Assembly (NCBI RefSeq): GCF_024807945.1
Contig: NZ_JANUFD010000001.1
Span: 682,001 to 746,000, forward strand
Origin: Pseudomonas sp. JUb42
Lineage (GTDB): Bacteria > Pseudomonadota > Gammaproteobacteria > Pseudomonadales > Pseudomonadaceae
Direction of reading: 5' to 3'
DNA length: 64,000 bases
In this document: piece by piece, positions 41,304-51,641 of the stretch
Position numbering within the stretch: position 1 is the first letter of the stretch
Layout of the letters: every line of letters begins with the position of its first letter
Made by a program: the position numbers and the translations under genes
The notes under the pieces: generated by a model
Seen by the model: only the letters and a program-made list of their open reading frames with translations
Database searches by the model: none
What the model was told of the DNA's origin: nothing

Positions 41304-44300
41304 TCACACCAGCGGCTTGTGCTCGTGGTGCTCTTCATGGGCTGGTTGCTGAACGACTTCTTCAGCAGGTTGCACGGTCTCTTCAACGGTCGGTGCAGCT
41401 TCTACCGCTTCAATGACCGGTGCAGCCTCGAACACCTGCGCCGGTTCTTCGGCAACCGGTGCGCTGGCGGCGGCAGCGGCGGCCTCTTCGGCTTCCTTCT
41501 GCAGACGCTCGGCTTCACGCTTGCGACGACGCACTTCACGAGGATCGTTCGGTGCACGGCCGTTGCTGCTGACCGGCAGGGCAGGCGCCTCAACAGCAAC
41601 CGGCTCGGCAACCGCTTCCACGACTGGCGCAGGAGCTGGTTCGGCAGCGACTACCGGCTCAGCCACTGGCTCATGGATAGGCAGTTCGGCTGATTCGGTG
41701 ACCACGACAGTGTCGGCAACCGGTGCTTCGACCGCTACTTCTGCAACGGGCGCAGGGGTTGGCGTGAACGGCTCAGGGGCGCTGAACAGTTCGGTCTGGG
41801 CGGCCGGGACTTCAACCGGTGCCGGTGCAGCTTCGACAAACGCCGGGACTTCTACGTCCGGGGCGCTTTCCAGCTTGAAGCTGTCATCGGCGGCCGGTGC
41901 TTCAACAGCTGGCACTTCGACAGTTGCTGCTTCATATGCCGGTGCTTCGACGACGGCTTCAGCGACAGGCGTCGATTCGGCAGGCGCTTCGACGACCGGT
42001 GTTTCAGCAGCTTCAGCCGCGACGGCTTCTACCGCAGCCGGGGCCGAGGTAGGCACGGCGGCGGTAGCGCGTTCGGCCTGGCGATGAGCTTCGGCTTCGG
42101 CCTGGGCGCTGATCACGCCTTCGACGGAAGCAGCGATGGCGCCGGTTGCAACAACGGCAGCTACAGCAGCAGTGCCTTCGTTTTCACCTTCACCTTCTTC
42201 GGAGCCTTCGATCACGTTGCCGTTGGCATCGCGTTGACGCTCACGACGGTTGCTGCGACGACGCTGGCCACGGGAGCGGCGGCGTGGACGGTCGCCTTCG
42301 GCGCCTTCCTGCTGGTCGTCCTGCAGGGCTTCTTCGTTCGGCAGCAGTTCTTCTTCGCTGACCGCCGCTACCGGCTGTTCTGCGCGTGGTTGACGCTCTT
42401 CACGCGGCGCACGTGGCTGACGCTCTTCACGCGGAGCACGCTCAGGACGCTCTTCACGTTGCAGGTTGACCGCCGGGGCGGTATCCAGCGGCTCGCGCAG
42501 TTCGCGAACCGGGCGCTCTTCACGACCTTCGCGACCTTCACGTGGCTTGCGCTCGCGTGGTGCACGCTCTTCCCGTGGAGCACGGGCCGGGCGTTCTTCA
42601 CGCGGGGCGGAATCGTCACGCACTTCACGCGGTGCACGTTCTTCTCGTGGCGCGCGTTCTTCACGCGGTGCACGCTCTTCGCGAGGCGCGCGCTCGGTAC
42701 GCTCTTCACGTGGAGCACGTTCTTCACGCGGCTTGCGCTCTTCGTCACGACGGTTGGTGCGGCCACGGCTCTGTTGACGACCGTTGCGGCGTTCTTCGTT
42801 GCGCGCAGGACGCTCGGCAGCCGGCTTCTCGACGACAACCGGTGCAGCCGCTGGCTCTTCCTTGGTCGCGAACAGGCTGACCAGGGATTTCACCAGGCCC
42901 TTGAACAGGCTTGGCTCATGGGCAACAACGGGTGCCGGTGCGACCGGTGCCGGGGCTTCCAGCGGAACGGGGGCGTTGGCGCGAGCCGGTGCAGTCTTGA
43001 CCGCAGCTTCCTGGCGAACCAGGGTGCGGGTCGCGGCGGCTGGCTGAACTTCTTCCACTTCGGCAGCGGCAGCAGCGATTTCGTAGCTGGACTGGTTGTT
43101 GTGGGCTTCCGGGCTGTCATCACGCAGACGCTGGACTTCGAAATGCGGCGTTTCGAGGTGATCGTTCGGCAGGATGATGATGCGCGCGCGGGTGCGCAGT
43201 TCGATCTTGGTGATCGAGTTGCGTTTTTCGTTGAGCAGGAAAGCTGCAACCGGGATCGGCACCTGAGCGCGGACTTCGGCGGTGCGGTCTTTCAGGGCTT
43301 CTTCTTCGATCAGGCGCAGGATCGCCAGGGACAGCGATTCAACGTCACGGATGATGCCGGTGCCGTTGCAACGCGGGCAGACGATGCCGCTGCTCTCGCC
43401 CAGGGATGGACGCAGGCGCTGACGGGACATTTCCAGCAGGCCGAAGCGCGAGATGCGACCGACCTGGACGCGGGCACGGTCGGCTTCCAGGCTTTCGCGG
43501 ACTTTTTCTTCCACGGCGCGCTGGTTCTTGGCCGGGGTCATGTCGATGAAGTCGATGACGATCAGGCCGCCGATGTCGCGCAGGCGCAACTGACGGGCGA
43601 TTTCTTCAGCGGCTTCAAGGTTGGTCTGCAGGGCGGTTTCTTCGATGTCGCTGCCTTTGGTGGCGCGGGCCGAGTTGATGTCGATGGACACCAGGGCTTC
43701 GGTCGGATCGATGACAATGGAGCCGCCGGAGGGCAGTTCGACGACGCGCTGGAAGGCGGTCTCGATCTGGCTTTCGATCTGGAAACGGTTGAACAGCGGA
43801 ACGCTGTCTTCGTACAGCTTGATCTTGCTGGCGTACTGCGGCATCACCTGGCGGATGAAGGTCAGGGCTTCTTCCTGGGCTTCAACGCTGTCGATCAGCA
43901 CTTCGCCGATGTCCTGGCGCAGGTAGTCGCGGATGGCGCGGATGATGACGTTGCTTTCCTGGTAGATCAGGAAAGGCGCCGAACGATCCAGGGACGCTTC
44001 CTTGATGGCGGTCCAGAGTTGCAGCAGGTAGTCGAGGTCCCACTGCATTTCTTCGCTGCTGCGGCCCAGGCCGGCAGTGCGCACGATCAGGCCCATGTCG
44101 GCCGGAGCGATCAGGCCGTTGAGCGCTTCACGCAGTTCGTTGCGCTCTTCGCCTTCGATGCGGCGCGAGATGCCACCGGCACGCGGGTTGTTCGGCATCA
44201 GGACCAGGTAACGACCGGCCAGGCTGATGAAGGTGGTCAGGGCTGCGCCCTTGTTGCCACGTTCCTCTTTCTCGACCTGGACGATGACTTCCTGGCCTTC

Positions 44301-44579
44301 GCTCAGGACGTCCTTGATGTTGACGCGGCCTTCAGGGGCTTTCTTGAAGTACTCGCGGGAGATTTCCTTGAGGGGCAGAAAGCCGTGGCGCTCAGAGCCG
44401 AAATCGACAAAGGCAGCCTCAAGACTGGGTTCGATGCGAGTAATCCGGCCTTTGTAGATGTTGGCCTTCTTCTGCTCGCGTGCACCGGACTCGATGTCCA
44501 GGTCGTAGAGGCGCTGGCCGTCTACCAGTGCAACACGCAACTCTTCGGGTTGAGTTGCGTTAATCAGCATTCTTTTCAT
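41304..44579 (-). CDS. rne: Ribonuclease E
   Basis: The start [20 protein letters not shown] at 44579 gives 1091 residues. The N-terminal half has the S1 domain, the catalytic aspartates in [13 protein letters not shown] and [10 protein letters not shown], and the zinc-link CPRCNGTG. The C-terminal half is a disordered scaffold. It has an arginine/glutamate region with repeated [11 protein letters not shown] units (about residues 610-730), alanine/valine/proline-rich stretches, and an NDPR motif near residue 1010 ([17 protein letters not shown]). In P. aeruginosa the REER repeats bind RNA and NDPR binds PNPase (recalled). It is the main endonuclease of mRNA decay. Confidence 0.97.
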   Translation of the reverse strand: MKRMLINATQPEELRVALVDGQRLYDLDIESGAREQKKANIYKGRITRIEPSLEAAFVDFGSERHGFLPLKEISREYFKKAPEGRVNIKDVLSEGQEVIVQVEKEERGNKGAALTTFISLAGRYLVLMPNNPRAGGISRRIEGEERNELREALNGLIAPADMGLIVRTAGLGRSSEEMQWDLDYLLQLWTAIKEASLDRSAPFLIYQESNVIIRAIRDYLRQDIGEVLIDSVEAQEEALTFIRQVMPQYASKIKLYEDSVPLFNRFQIESQIETAFQRVVELPSGGSIVIDPTEALVSIDINSARATKGSDIEETALQTNLEAAEEIARQLRLRDIGGLIVIDFIDMTPAKNQRAVEEKVRESLEADRARVQVGRISRFGLLEMSRQRLRPSLGESSGIVCPRCNGTGIIRDVESLSLAILRLIEEEALKDRTAEVRAQVPIPVAAFLLNEKRNSITKIELRTRARIIILPNDHLETPHFEVQRLRDDSPEAHNNQSSYEIAAAAAEVEEVQPAAATRTLVRQEAAVKTAPARANAPVPLEAPAPVAPAPVVAHEPSLFKGLVKSLVSLFATKEEPAAAPVVVEKPAAERPARNEERRNGRQQSRGRTNRRDEERKPREERAPREERTERAPREERAPREERAPREERAPREVRDDSAPREERPARAPREERAPRERKPREGREGREERPVRELREPLDTAPAVNLQREERPERAPREERQPRAPREERQPRAEQPVAAVSEEELLPNEEALQDDQQEGAEGDRPRRRSRGQRRRSNRRERQRDANGNVIEGSEEGEGENEGTAAVAAVVATGAIAASVEGVISAQAEAEAHRQAERATAAVPTSAPAAVEAVAAEAAETPVVEAPAESTPVAEAVVEAPAYEAATVEVPAVEAPAADDSFKLESAPDVEVPAFVEAAPAPVEVPAAQTELFSAPEPFTPTPAPVAEVAVEAPVADTVVVTESAELPIHEPVAEPVVAAEPAPAPVVEAVAEPVAVEAPALPVSSNGRAPNDPREVRRRKREAERLQKEAEEAAAAAASAPVAEEPAQVFEAAPVIEAVEAAPTVEETVQPAEEVVQQPAHEEHHEHKPLV

Positions 44580-45297
44580 GTAGTACCGTCGGTTTCCGGG
44601 CTGCCGGAAACGGCGTTCGGCACACACGACTTCTCACGGTCGGTGTCAGGGCACGTCAAGAGTGGTTGGACACTCAAGTGTCTAGCGATGATCCCGGCCA
44701 ACGGGGCCTGGGGGTCGCGACGACGTTTCCTGCTTGCTGTGGTGACGATTAGGACACCCTGTCAGCAAAAGCTTTGTCAGGAGGAGGAATCAATCATCGG
44801 TAGCGGACGAGATGAGGCGTCTATAACAAGCCTGGTGCTATACACAGTCCGATGGTTGTGCGTCTCTACCCTACACGTATCCCTGATAATTCGGGTGCTG
44901 CCGCGCGCAGAATCCGCAGCGGGTTGGCATTTACCGCAACCTTCCACTGGAAGGTCGCGCATCATGGCTTAAGGCGTTGTTTCCGAAACATTCGCTCGGA
45001 GCGTCTGAAAGCGACTGCACTTTGTGAACTGGCCTTGAATATTGAGCTCCGAAGGCGAGTAGCTACTCTGCGTTCGGGCCTGTTTCAGGCCTCATGTCAC
45101 CTGCGCTTGTTACGTTTCCAGACCTTCCAGTGTGCAGCGAAAGCCACGTAGGACGGCCTCGCGTCCTTGTGAATTGCGTGGTCAGGGCCGGTGTCACACC
45201 GCTTGTCCGCTGTCCAGGCCGCTTTTGGCGGCGTTCGCGACTATAGCAGCAATCTTTAAGTGCTTCAAATCCATAAAAAATTGTTATGATTTGCACC
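44580..45297. promoter_or_regulatory. Divergent rne-rluC control region and rne leader
   Basis: These 718 bases hold the promoters of rne (leftward) and rluC (rightward). A long rne 5' leader is expected, since RNase E represses its own mRNA through leader hairpins in E. coli. A perfect stem GACACT-CA-AGTGTC lies at 44669-44682. TATGAT at 45284-45289 precedes the rluC start. No coding sequence is supported. Confidence 0.5.
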
Positions 45298-46257
45298 ATG
45301 ACGAATATCACCCCTCCAACCCCCGGCGTCCAGCTGGTAGAGGTTGCGCCGGAATATGCCGGTCAACGCATCGACAACTTTCTTGTCACTTTTCTCAAAG
45401 GCGTGCCCAAGACCTTGATTTACCGCATTTTGCGCAAAGGCGAAGTGCGAGTGAACAAGGGGCGGATCAAGCCCGAGTACAAGTTGCAGGCGGGCGACAT
45501 CATCCGTGTCCCGCCGGTACGTGTGCCTGAGCGCGACGAGCCGGTGCCGGTCGCCCAGGGGCTGTTGCAGCGCCTGGAAGCGGCGATTGTCTACGAAGAC
45601 AAGGCCCTGATCGTGCTCAACAAACCGGCCGGCATCGCCGTGCACGGTGGCAGCGGCCTGAGTTTCGGGGTCATCGAAGCCTTCCGTCAGCTGCGCCCCG
45701 ATGCCAAGGAGCTGGAGCTGGTGCATCGCCTGGACCGGGACACCTCGGGCCTGCTGATGATCGCCAAGAAGCGCAGCATGTTGCGCCACCTGCACGCCGC
45801 CCTGCGCGGCGATGGCGTCGACAAGCGCTACATGGCCCTGGTCCGTGGCAACTGGCCAACCGCCCAGAAACAGGTACGCGCGCCGCTGCTCAAGAGCAAT
45901 CTGCGTTCCGGCGAGCGCATGGTCGAGGTTAACGAGGAGGGCAAGGAGGCCTTGACTCTGTTCAAGGTTCTGCGCCGCTTCGGCGATTTCGCCACCATGG
46001 TCGAGGCCAAGCCGGTCACCGGGCGTACCCACCAGATTCGCGTGCATACCCTGCATGCCGGGCACTGTATCGCCGGTGACACCAAGTACGGCGAAGAAGG
46101 CTTCTCCAAGGAAATTCGTGACTTGGGCGGCAAACGCCTGTTCCTGCACGCCTACATGCTGACTGTGCCGCTGCCCGATGGCGGCGAGCTGAAGCTGGAG
46201 GCGCCGGTCGATGAGATGTGGGCCAAGACTGTGGAGCGACTGCTGAGTGCGCCGTGA
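45298..46257 (+). CDS. rluC: 23S rRNA pseudouridine synthase RluC
   Basis: The ATG at 45298 gives 319 residues. An N-terminal S4 RNA-binding domain ([20 protein letters not shown]) is followed by the RluA-type catalytic domain with the active aspartate in [16 protein letters not shown] and the [10 protein letters not shown] motif. It modifies U955, U2504 and U2580 in E. coli 23S rRNA. It overlaps the next gene by 11 bases. Confidence 0.95.
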   Translation: MTNITPPTPGVQLVEVAPEYAGQRIDNFLVTFLKGVPKTLIYRILRKGEVRVNKGRIKPEYKLQAGDIIRVPPVRVPERDEPVPVAQGLLQRLEAAIVYEDKALIVLNKPAGIAVHGGSGLSFGVIEAFRQLRPDAKELELVHRLDRDTSGLLMIAKKRSMLRHLHAALRGDGVDKRYMALVRGNWPTAQKQVRAPLLKSNLRSGERMVEVNEEGKEALTLFKVLRRFGDFATMVEAKPVTGRTHQIRVHTLHAGHCIAGDTKYGEEGFSKEIRDLGGKRLFLHAYMLTVPLPDGGELKLEAPVDEMWAKTVERLLSAP

Positions 46258-46909
46258 CTATGATTTGTTGATTTTCGATTGGGACGGCACCTTGGCCGAC
46301 TCCATCGGTCGTATCGTTCTGGCCATGCGTAGCGCGGCCCAAACCGGGGATATGCCGGTTCGAGATGATGCCTCGATCAAGGGCATCATCGGCCTGGGTC
46401 TGCCCGAGGCGATCGAAACCCTATATCCAGGTATCACTCCACGCGACCTGGTGGCTTTTCGCGAACGTTACGCCACTAGCTATATGACTATGGATGAGGT
46501 GCCTTCGCCGTTGTTCGACGGGGTTGCCGAATCCATTGAGGCGTTTCGTGCCGAGGGTTATCACCTGGCCGTCGCTACGGGTAAGGCGCGCCGGGGTCTG
46601 GATCGGGTGCTCAAGTCCAACGGCTGGCTCGATTATTTCGATGCGACCCGTGCCGCTGACGAGACCGCCAGCAAGCCGCACCCGTTGATGCTGCATGAAA
46701 TTCTTGCGCATTGCCGCGTGACGCCTGAGCGGGCGTTGATGGTGGGTGATTCCTCCTTCGATCTGCAGATGGCGCGCAATGCCGGCATGGACTCCGTTGC
46801 CGTAGGTTACGGGGCGCAATCCCTGGACTCGCTGCGCGAATTCGGTCCGCGACTGGCCATCGATCATTTTAACGAGTTGCGCACCTGGCTGTCGGCGCGC
46901 AGCGCCTGA
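46247..46909 (+). CDS. HAD-family phosphatase
   Basis: The GTG at 46247 (GGAGC upstream) gives 220 residues. Haloacid dehalogenase motifs are intact: FDWDGTLAD with nucleophile D11 and D13, ATGK as motif II, a lysine in SKPHP and MVGDSSFD as motif IV. It resembles phosphoglycolate phosphatases, but substrate is not fixed by sequence. Gene order matches P. aeruginosa PA2974. Confidence 0.88.
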   Translation: MRRDYDLLIFDWDGTLADSIGRIVLAMRSAAQTGDMPVRDDASIKGIIGLGLPEAIETLYPGITPRDLVAFRERYATSYMTMDEVPSPLFDGVAESIEAFRAEGYHLAVATGKARRGLDRVLKSNGWLDYFDATRAADETASKPHPLMLHEILAHCRVTPERALMVGDSSFDLQMARNAGMDSVAVGYGAQSLDSLREFGPRLAIDHFNELRTWLSARSA

Positions 46910-46932
46910 GTCTTTGTTGTTGGGGTGATTAA

Positions 46933-47931
46933 ATGTCTGATGAGTGGAAAGCACCGCAAGGTGTTGATGAGAGTGCTGACAGCAAGGCCGACGCCAAGAG
47001 CTGGAAGCTGCTGGAAAAGACCCTGCTGGCCGGTATTCAGGAGCAGCGGCGTTCCCGGCGCTGGGGGATCTTCTTCAAGAGCCTGACCTTTCTCTATCTG
47101 ATTGGCGCGCTGTTCATGTTCTCGCCGCTGATGGATGTTGAAAAGGGCGCCTCGCGCAAGGACAGCCATACCGCGCTGATCGAGATCAAGGGCATGATCG
47201 CCGACAACGAAATGGCCAGTGCCGACAATATCGTCGGCAGCCTGCGCGAGGCCTTCAAGGACGAGAAGACCAAGGGCATCATCCTGCGCATTAACAGCGG
47301 CGGCGGCAGCCCGGTGCAATCGGGTTACGTCTATGACGAAATTCGTCGCCTGCGTGCCGAGAAGCCGAATATCAAGGTTTACGCGGTGATCTCCGACCTC
47401 GGCGCTTCCGGGGCTTATTACATCGCCAGTGCCGCTGACCAGATCTATGCCGACAAAGCCAGCCTGGTCGGCTCCATCGGTGTGACGGCGGCGACCTTCG
47501 GCTTTGTCGGCACCATGGAGAAGCTGGGCGTCGATCGCCGGGTCTATACCTCGGGTGAGCACAAGGCCTTCCTTGATCCGTTCCAGCCGCCCAAGGCCGA
47601 GGAAACCCAATTCTGGCAGAGCGTGCTGGACACCACCCACAAGCAGTTCATTGCCAGCGTCAAGCAGGGTCGTGGCGACCGCCTCAAGGACAAGGATCAC
47701 CCCGAGCTGTTCTCCGGGCTGGTCTGGACCGGCGAGCAGGCGTTGCCTCTGGGGTTGATCGATGGCCTGGGCAACACCAGTTCGGTGGCGCGTGATGTGA
47801 TCGGCGAGAAAAAGATCGTCGACTACACCGTACAGGAATCGCCGTTCGACCGCTTTTCGAAGAAGCTGGGCGCCAGCGTGGCTGAGCAGATTGCCATGTG
47901 GGCAGGCTTCAATGGGCCGACCTTGCGCTGA
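46933..47931 (+). CDS. Membrane-bound S49 family signal peptide peptidase (SppA/SohB-like)
   Basis: The 332-residue protein has one N-terminal membrane segment (SLTFLYLIGALFMFSPLM). The S49 Ser-Lys dyad is visible as S159 in GASGAYYIASAA and K211 in SGEHKAFLDPF, with the family's 52-residue spacing. It degrades cleaved signal peptides in the membrane. An intrinsic terminator follows at 47951. Confidence 0.93.
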   Translation: MSDEWKAPQGVDESADSKADAKSWKLLEKTLLAGIQEQRRSRRWGIFFKSLTFLYLIGALFMFSPLMDVEKGASRKDSHTALIEIKGMIADNEMASADNIVGSLREAFKDEKTKGIILRINSGGGSPVQSGYVYDEIRRLRAEKPNIKVYAVISDLGASGAYYIASAADQIYADKASLVGSIGVTAATFGFVGTMEKLGVDRRVYTSGEHKAFLDPFQPPKAEETQFWQSVLDTTHKQFIASVKQGRGDRLKDKDHPELFSGLVWTGEQALPLGLIDGLGNTSSVARDVIGEKKIVDYTVQESPFDRFSKKLGASVAEQIAMWAGFNGPTLR

Positions 47932-47950
47932 TCGAGGTTATGGTTGAATG

Positions 47951-47981
47951 AAAAGCCCGACCATTGGTCGGGTTTTTTATT
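47951..47981 (+). terminator. Intrinsic terminator after the S49 peptidase gene
   Basis: AAGCCCGACC and GGTCGGGTTTTTTATT form a GC-rich stem followed by a T-run 20 bases after the stop. Confidence 0.9.
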
Positions 47982-48008
47982 GTTGGGCTGCCAGCGTGGT
48001 GAGGTCGT

Positions 48009-48100
48009 TGTGGGAGCGAATTCATTCGCGAAAGCGATATTCAAGGCGATGAGGATGTGGTGGATGTAGATGCCTCTTCGCGAATGAATTCGCTCACACA
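48009..48100. repeat. REPIN, GAATTCATTCGCGAA family
   Basis: TGTGGGAGCGAATTCATTCG and the inverse ending GAATTCGCTCACACA flank a spacer. The right end has a single change (CTCACACA). It lies between convergent sppA-like and maf genes. Confidence 0.85.
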
Positions 48101-48125
48101 TATAGAGTTCGATTCCCTGGAGTGT

Positions 48126-48704
48126 TCAGGGAATTGCGTAGCCTTCATTTATTAGCATATCGATCAGGCGGATCAGTGGCAGGCCGATCAGGCTGGTGGC
48201 GTCGCAGCCCTCGGTGCTGCGGAACAGGCTCACACCCAGACCTTCGGCCTTGAAGCTGCCTGCGCAGTCGTAAGGCTGTTCGGCGTGCAGGTAGCGCTCG
48301 ATACCGGCCATGCTCAGTTCGCGCATGTGCACGGTAAAGGGCACGCAATCGGTCTGGCTCTGGCCGGTGCTGCTATTGAGCAGGGTCAGGCCGGTCAGGA
48401 AGGACACGCTGGCGCCGCTGGCCGCCGCCAGTTGTTCGCGGGCGCGCTCGAAGGTGTGGGGTTTGCCGAGGATCTGCTCGCCGAGCACGGCGACCTGGTC
48501 GGAGCCGATGATCAGGTGGTCGGGGAACGCTGCGGCCAGGGCCTGGGCTTTCTCCCGGGACAGGCGCTGGACGAGTTCGAGTGCGCTCTCGCCGGGGAGT
48601 CTGCTTTCATCTAGATCAGGCGACTGGCAGACGAATGGCAGGCCCAGGCGTTCGAGCAATTCACGGCGGTAGGGCGAGCTGGAAGCAAGGAGCAAAGGCA
48701 GCAT
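48126..48704 (-). CDS. Maf/YceF-type nucleotide pyrophosphatase
   Basis: The ATG at 48704 has GGAG 6 bases upstream and gives 192 residues, the usual length; a start four codons earlier lacks this. Family signatures are LLASSSPYRRELLERLG and LIIGSDQVAVLG. YceF-type Maf proteins hydrolyse modified nucleotides such as m7GTP. It is divergent from yceD. Confidence 0.92.
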   Translation of the reverse strand: MLPLLLASSSPYRRELLERLGLPFVCQSPDLDESRLPGESALELVQRLSREKAQALAAAFPDHLIIGSDQVAVLGEQILGKPHTFERAREQLAAASGASVSFLTGLTLLNSSTGQSQTDCVPFTVHMRELSMAGIERYLHAEQPYDCAGSFKAEGLGVSLFRSTEGCDATSLIGLPLIRLIDMLINEGYAIP

Positions 48705-48772
48705 GCGGATCTCCATTGAAGTGATGGCCGATTCTAATCGCAGACGCTGTGCGTTGCTGGCCGGAATTTCCT

Positions 48773-48801
48773 TTGACAGAGCAGGGGGGCATCCCTAGAA
48801 T
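48773..48801 (+). promoter_or_regulatory. Sigma-70 promoter of the yceD-rpmF-plsX unit
   Basis: TTGACA (48773-48778) and TAGAAT (48796-48801) are separated by 17 bases, a near-ideal match. Transcription would begin near 48808, only about three bases before the yceD ATG, implying an almost leaderless message. Confidence 0.75.
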
Positions 48802-48810
48802 GCTGCGCCT

Positions 48811-49338
48811 ATGTTGAATGACCCGATTCCACCTCACGTTGACCCGCGCAAATTAGCTGACCGTGGCACCAGCCTTCAAGGCGAAGTGTTACTGGCTGAT
48901 TTGGAGAGACTCTGCGACCCGCTTTCCGATAATCTCGGTACGGTGCAGGCTAAATTCGTTTTTGAGCGTGACGAACGACGCGCTGTGGTTATCCACAGTG
49001 AAATCGACGCCTCGGTCAAGATGGTTTGCCAGCGTTGTCTTGAGCTGGTCACCCTGCCGATCCACAGCGAGTGCAGTTACGCTGTGGTGAAGGAGGGTGC
49101 GAATACCCAGTCGTTACCGAAAGGTTATGACGTGCTGGAACTGGGCGAAGATCCTTTGGATCTGCTGGCATTGATCGAGGAGGAGCTTTTGCTCGCCTTG
49201 CCCATTGTGCCTGCTCATCATCCGGAAGAATGCCAGCAGCCGGCGGGTCTCGATGAGCCCGAACCGAGCGTGGACGAGGTAACGCGGTCCAACCCGTTCA
49301 GTGTATTGGCGCAGTTAAAGCGTGACCCAAACGTTTAG
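48811..49338 (+). CDS. yceD: YceD/DUF177 family protein
   Basis: The 175-residue acidic protein starts MLNDPIPPHVDPRKLADRG, conserved in pseudomonads, and has a CQRCLELVTLPIHSEC cysteine cluster near residues 73-88. It is linked to rRNA processing and always sits upstream of rpmF. No Shine-Dalgarno precedes the start. Confidence 0.93.
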   Translation: MLNDPIPPHVDPRKLADRGTSLQGEVLLADLERLCDPLSDNLGTVQAKFVFERDERRAVVIHSEIDASVKMVCQRCLELVTLPIHSECSYAVVKEGANTQSLPKGYDVLELGEDPLDLLALIEEELLLALPIVPAHHPEECQQPAGLDEPEPSVDEVTRSNPFSVLAQLKRDPNV

Positions 49339-49351
49339 GAGTTAATCAATT

Positions 49352-49534
49352 ATGGCTGTTCAGCAGAACAAAAAATCCCGCTCTGCGCGTGACATGCGTC
49401 GTTCGCACGACGCTCTCGAGGCAAGCACTCTGTCGGTAGAAAAGACCACTGGTGAAGTTCACCTGCGTCACCACGTATCGCCAGAAGGCGTATACCGTGG
49501 TCGTAAAGTGATCGACAAGGGCGCTGACGAGTAA
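49352..49534 (+). CDS. rpmF: 50S ribosomal protein L32
   Basis: The 60-residue basic protein starts [20 protein letters not shown], diagnostic of L32. It lies 13 bases after yceD, with GGAG upstream. Confidence 0.98.
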
Positions 49535-49538
49535 TTTC

Positions 49539-50546
49539 TTGTCCGCTCCGATCATCGCGATCGACGCAATGGGCGGGGACTTCGGTCCCCGCAACATTGT
49601 TCAGGCCACTATTGCGTGCCTGTCTGCAAGCCCCTCGCTTCACCTGACCCTCGTCGGTCAATCCCTGATCCTTGAAGACCTTATTGCCCGCCATCCTGGT
49701 GTGGATCGCTCGCGCCTGCGTGTTGTCAATGCCAGCGAAGTCGTGACCATGGACGATCGCCCGGCCCAGGTTCTGCGCGGCAAGCCAGACTCGTCGATGC
49801 GGGTAGCCCTGGGATTGGTCGCCGGTGGCCAGGCCCAGGCCTGTGTCAGTGCCGGCAATACCGGTGCGCTGATGGTGTTGTCGCGTTTTCTGCTCAAGAC
49901 CCTGCCGGGCATCGACCGCCCGGCGATGGTTGCGGCCATTCCCACCCAGCGCGGCTATTGTCAGTTGCTGGACTTGGGGGCGAATGTCGATTGCAGCGCG
50001 GAAAACCTCTATCAGTTCGCGGTCATGGGCTCGGTTACCGCCGAAGCGCTGGGCGTGCCCCGGCCGCGGGTGGCGCTGCTCAATGTCGGCACCGAGGACA
50101 TCAAGGGCAATCAGCAGGTCAAGCAGGCCGCCGGTCTGCTTCAGGCCGCTGCCGGGCTGAACTACATCGGCTTCATCGAAGGCGACGGCTTGTACCGGGG
50201 TGAGGCGGATGTGGTGGTGTGCGATGGCTTTGTCGGCAATATCCTGCTCAAGTCCAGCGAAGGCCTGGCGACCATGATCGCCGGGCGAATTGACGCCATG
50301 TTCCGGCAGAATCTGTTGTCCCGCGCCGTTGGCGTGCTTGCGCTGCCGTTGTTGCGCCGCCTGCGTGCCGACCTGGCCCCGGCCCGGCATAACGGCGCAA
50401 GCCTGTTGGGCTTGCAGGGTATCGTGGTCAAGAGTCATGGCTCGGCGGGCGTGCAGGGCTTCCAGAGTGCGATCCAGCGTGCGTTGATCGAAATCCAGGA
50501 AGATCTGCCGCGACGTCTGCACGGGCGTCTTGATGGGGTGTTGTAG
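49539..50546 (+). CDS. plsX: Phosphate acyltransferase PlsX
   Basis: A TTG at 49539, four bases after rpmF, starts a 335-residue protein ([20 protein letters not shown]). PlsX makes acyl-phosphate from acyl-ACP for phospholipid synthesis. Signature phrases include [15 protein letters not shown] and [20 protein letters not shown]. The poor start suggests coupling to rpmF translation. Confidence 0.96.
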   Translation: MSAPIIAIDAMGGDFGPRNIVQATIACLSASPSLHLTLVGQSLILEDLIARHPGVDRSRLRVVNASEVVTMDDRPAQVLRGKPDSSMRVALGLVAGGQAQACVSAGNTGALMVLSRFLLKTLPGIDRPAMVAAIPTQRGYCQLLDLGANVDCSAENLYQFAVMGSVTAEALGVPRPRVALLNVGTEDIKGNQQVKQAAGLLQAAAGLNYIGFIEGDGLYRGEADVVVCDGFVGNILLKSSEGLATMIAGRIDAMFRQNLLSRAVGVLALPLLRRLRADLAPARHNGASLLGLQGIVVKSHGSAGVQGFQSAIQRALIEIQEDLPRRLHGRLDGVL

Positions 50547-50687
50547 CCCGTATTTGCGGGCGTGGGGCTAAAATGTGACGCTGCTGACCGGCCAGTCATC
50601 CAACTGGGCAGTCACGCAAACTAGAATTCTTGCGTCCGGCCGAGCCGGGCGTTCATTTCGACGACCAATCATTCAGGGGCTTGTTAC

Positions 50688-51626
50688 ATGTCTGCATCCC
50701 TCGCATTCGTCTTTCCGGGTCAAGGATCGCAGTCCCTCGGCATGCTTGCCGAGCTGGGCGCCCAATACCCGTCGATCATCGATACCTTCAAAGAGGCGTC
50801 CGACGCCCTCGGCTACGACCTCTGGGCGCTGACCCAGCAAGGTCCGGAAGAACAGCTCAACCAGACCGACAAGACTCAGCCGGCCATTCTCACCGCGTCC
50901 ATCGCGCTGTGGCGTCTGTGGCTGGCCGAGGGCGGCGCGCGTCCGGCCTACGTTGCCGGGCACAGCCTGGGCGAATACAGCGCCCTGGTCGCGGCGGGCA
51001 GCCTGACACTGGCTGACGCGGTCAAACTGGTCGAACGCCGTGGCCAGTTGATGCAGGAGGCCGTTCCGGCCGGGCAGGGCGGCATGGCCGCGATTCTCGG
51101 TCTGGACGACGCTGTGGTCATTGCAGCCTGCGCCGAAGCGGCCCAGGGCGATGTGGTCAGCGCGGTCAACTTCAACTCCCCAGGCCAGGTGGTGATCGCC
51201 GGGCAAGCCGCCGCTGTCGAGCGCGCCATGGAGCTGTGCAAGGCCAAGGGCGCCAAGCGTGCTCTGCCGCTGCCCGTCAGTGTGCCGTCCCATTGCGAGC
51301 TGATGCGTCCGGCCGCCGAGCGTTTCGCCGAAGCTGTCAACGCGATTGACTGGCAGGCGCCGCAGATTCCTCTGGTGCAGAACGTCAGCGCCGCGATTGC
51401 TGGCGATCTGGACACCCTCAAGAGTGATCTGCTGCAACAGCTGTACAAGCCCGTGCGTTGGGTCGAGTCCGTGCAGTGCCTGGCGGTCAATGGCGCGACC
51501 CAACTGGTCGAATGCGGTCCCGGCAAAGTGCTGGCCGGTCTCAACAAGCGTTGCGCCGATGGCGTGGCGACTTTCAACCTCAATACCCCAGACGCCGTTG
51601 CCGCCACCCGCGCGGCACTGGCCTGA
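50688..51626 (+). CDS. fabD: Malonyl-CoA:ACP transacylase FabD
   Basis: The 312-residue enzyme has FVFPGQGSQSLGM at the N-terminus and the nucleophile S93 in AGHSLGEYSALVAAG. It loads malonyl groups onto ACP. A 141-base gap separates it from plsX. Confidence 0.98.
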   Translation: MSASLAFVFPGQGSQSLGMLAELGAQYPSIIDTFKEASDALGYDLWALTQQGPEEQLNQTDKTQPAILTASIALWRLWLAEGGARPAYVAGHSLGEYSALVAAGSLTLADAVKLVERRGQLMQEAVPAGQGGMAAILGLDDAVVIAACAEAAQGDVVSAVNFNSPGQVVIAGQAAAVERAMELCKAKGAKRALPLPVSVPSHCELMRPAAERFAEAVNAIDWQAPQIPLVQNVSAAIAGDLDTLKSDLLQQLYKPVRWVESVQCLAVNGATQLVECGPGKVLAGLNKRCADGVATFNLNTPDAVAATRAALA

Positions 51627-51641
51627 TTAGGAGAAGCCTGC

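Noticed and set aside
42084..44972. 962-residue rightward open frame antisense to rne
   Set aside because: RNase E on the other strand is certain. The antisense frame is low-complexity (FTRCTLF repeats) mirroring the REER repeats.
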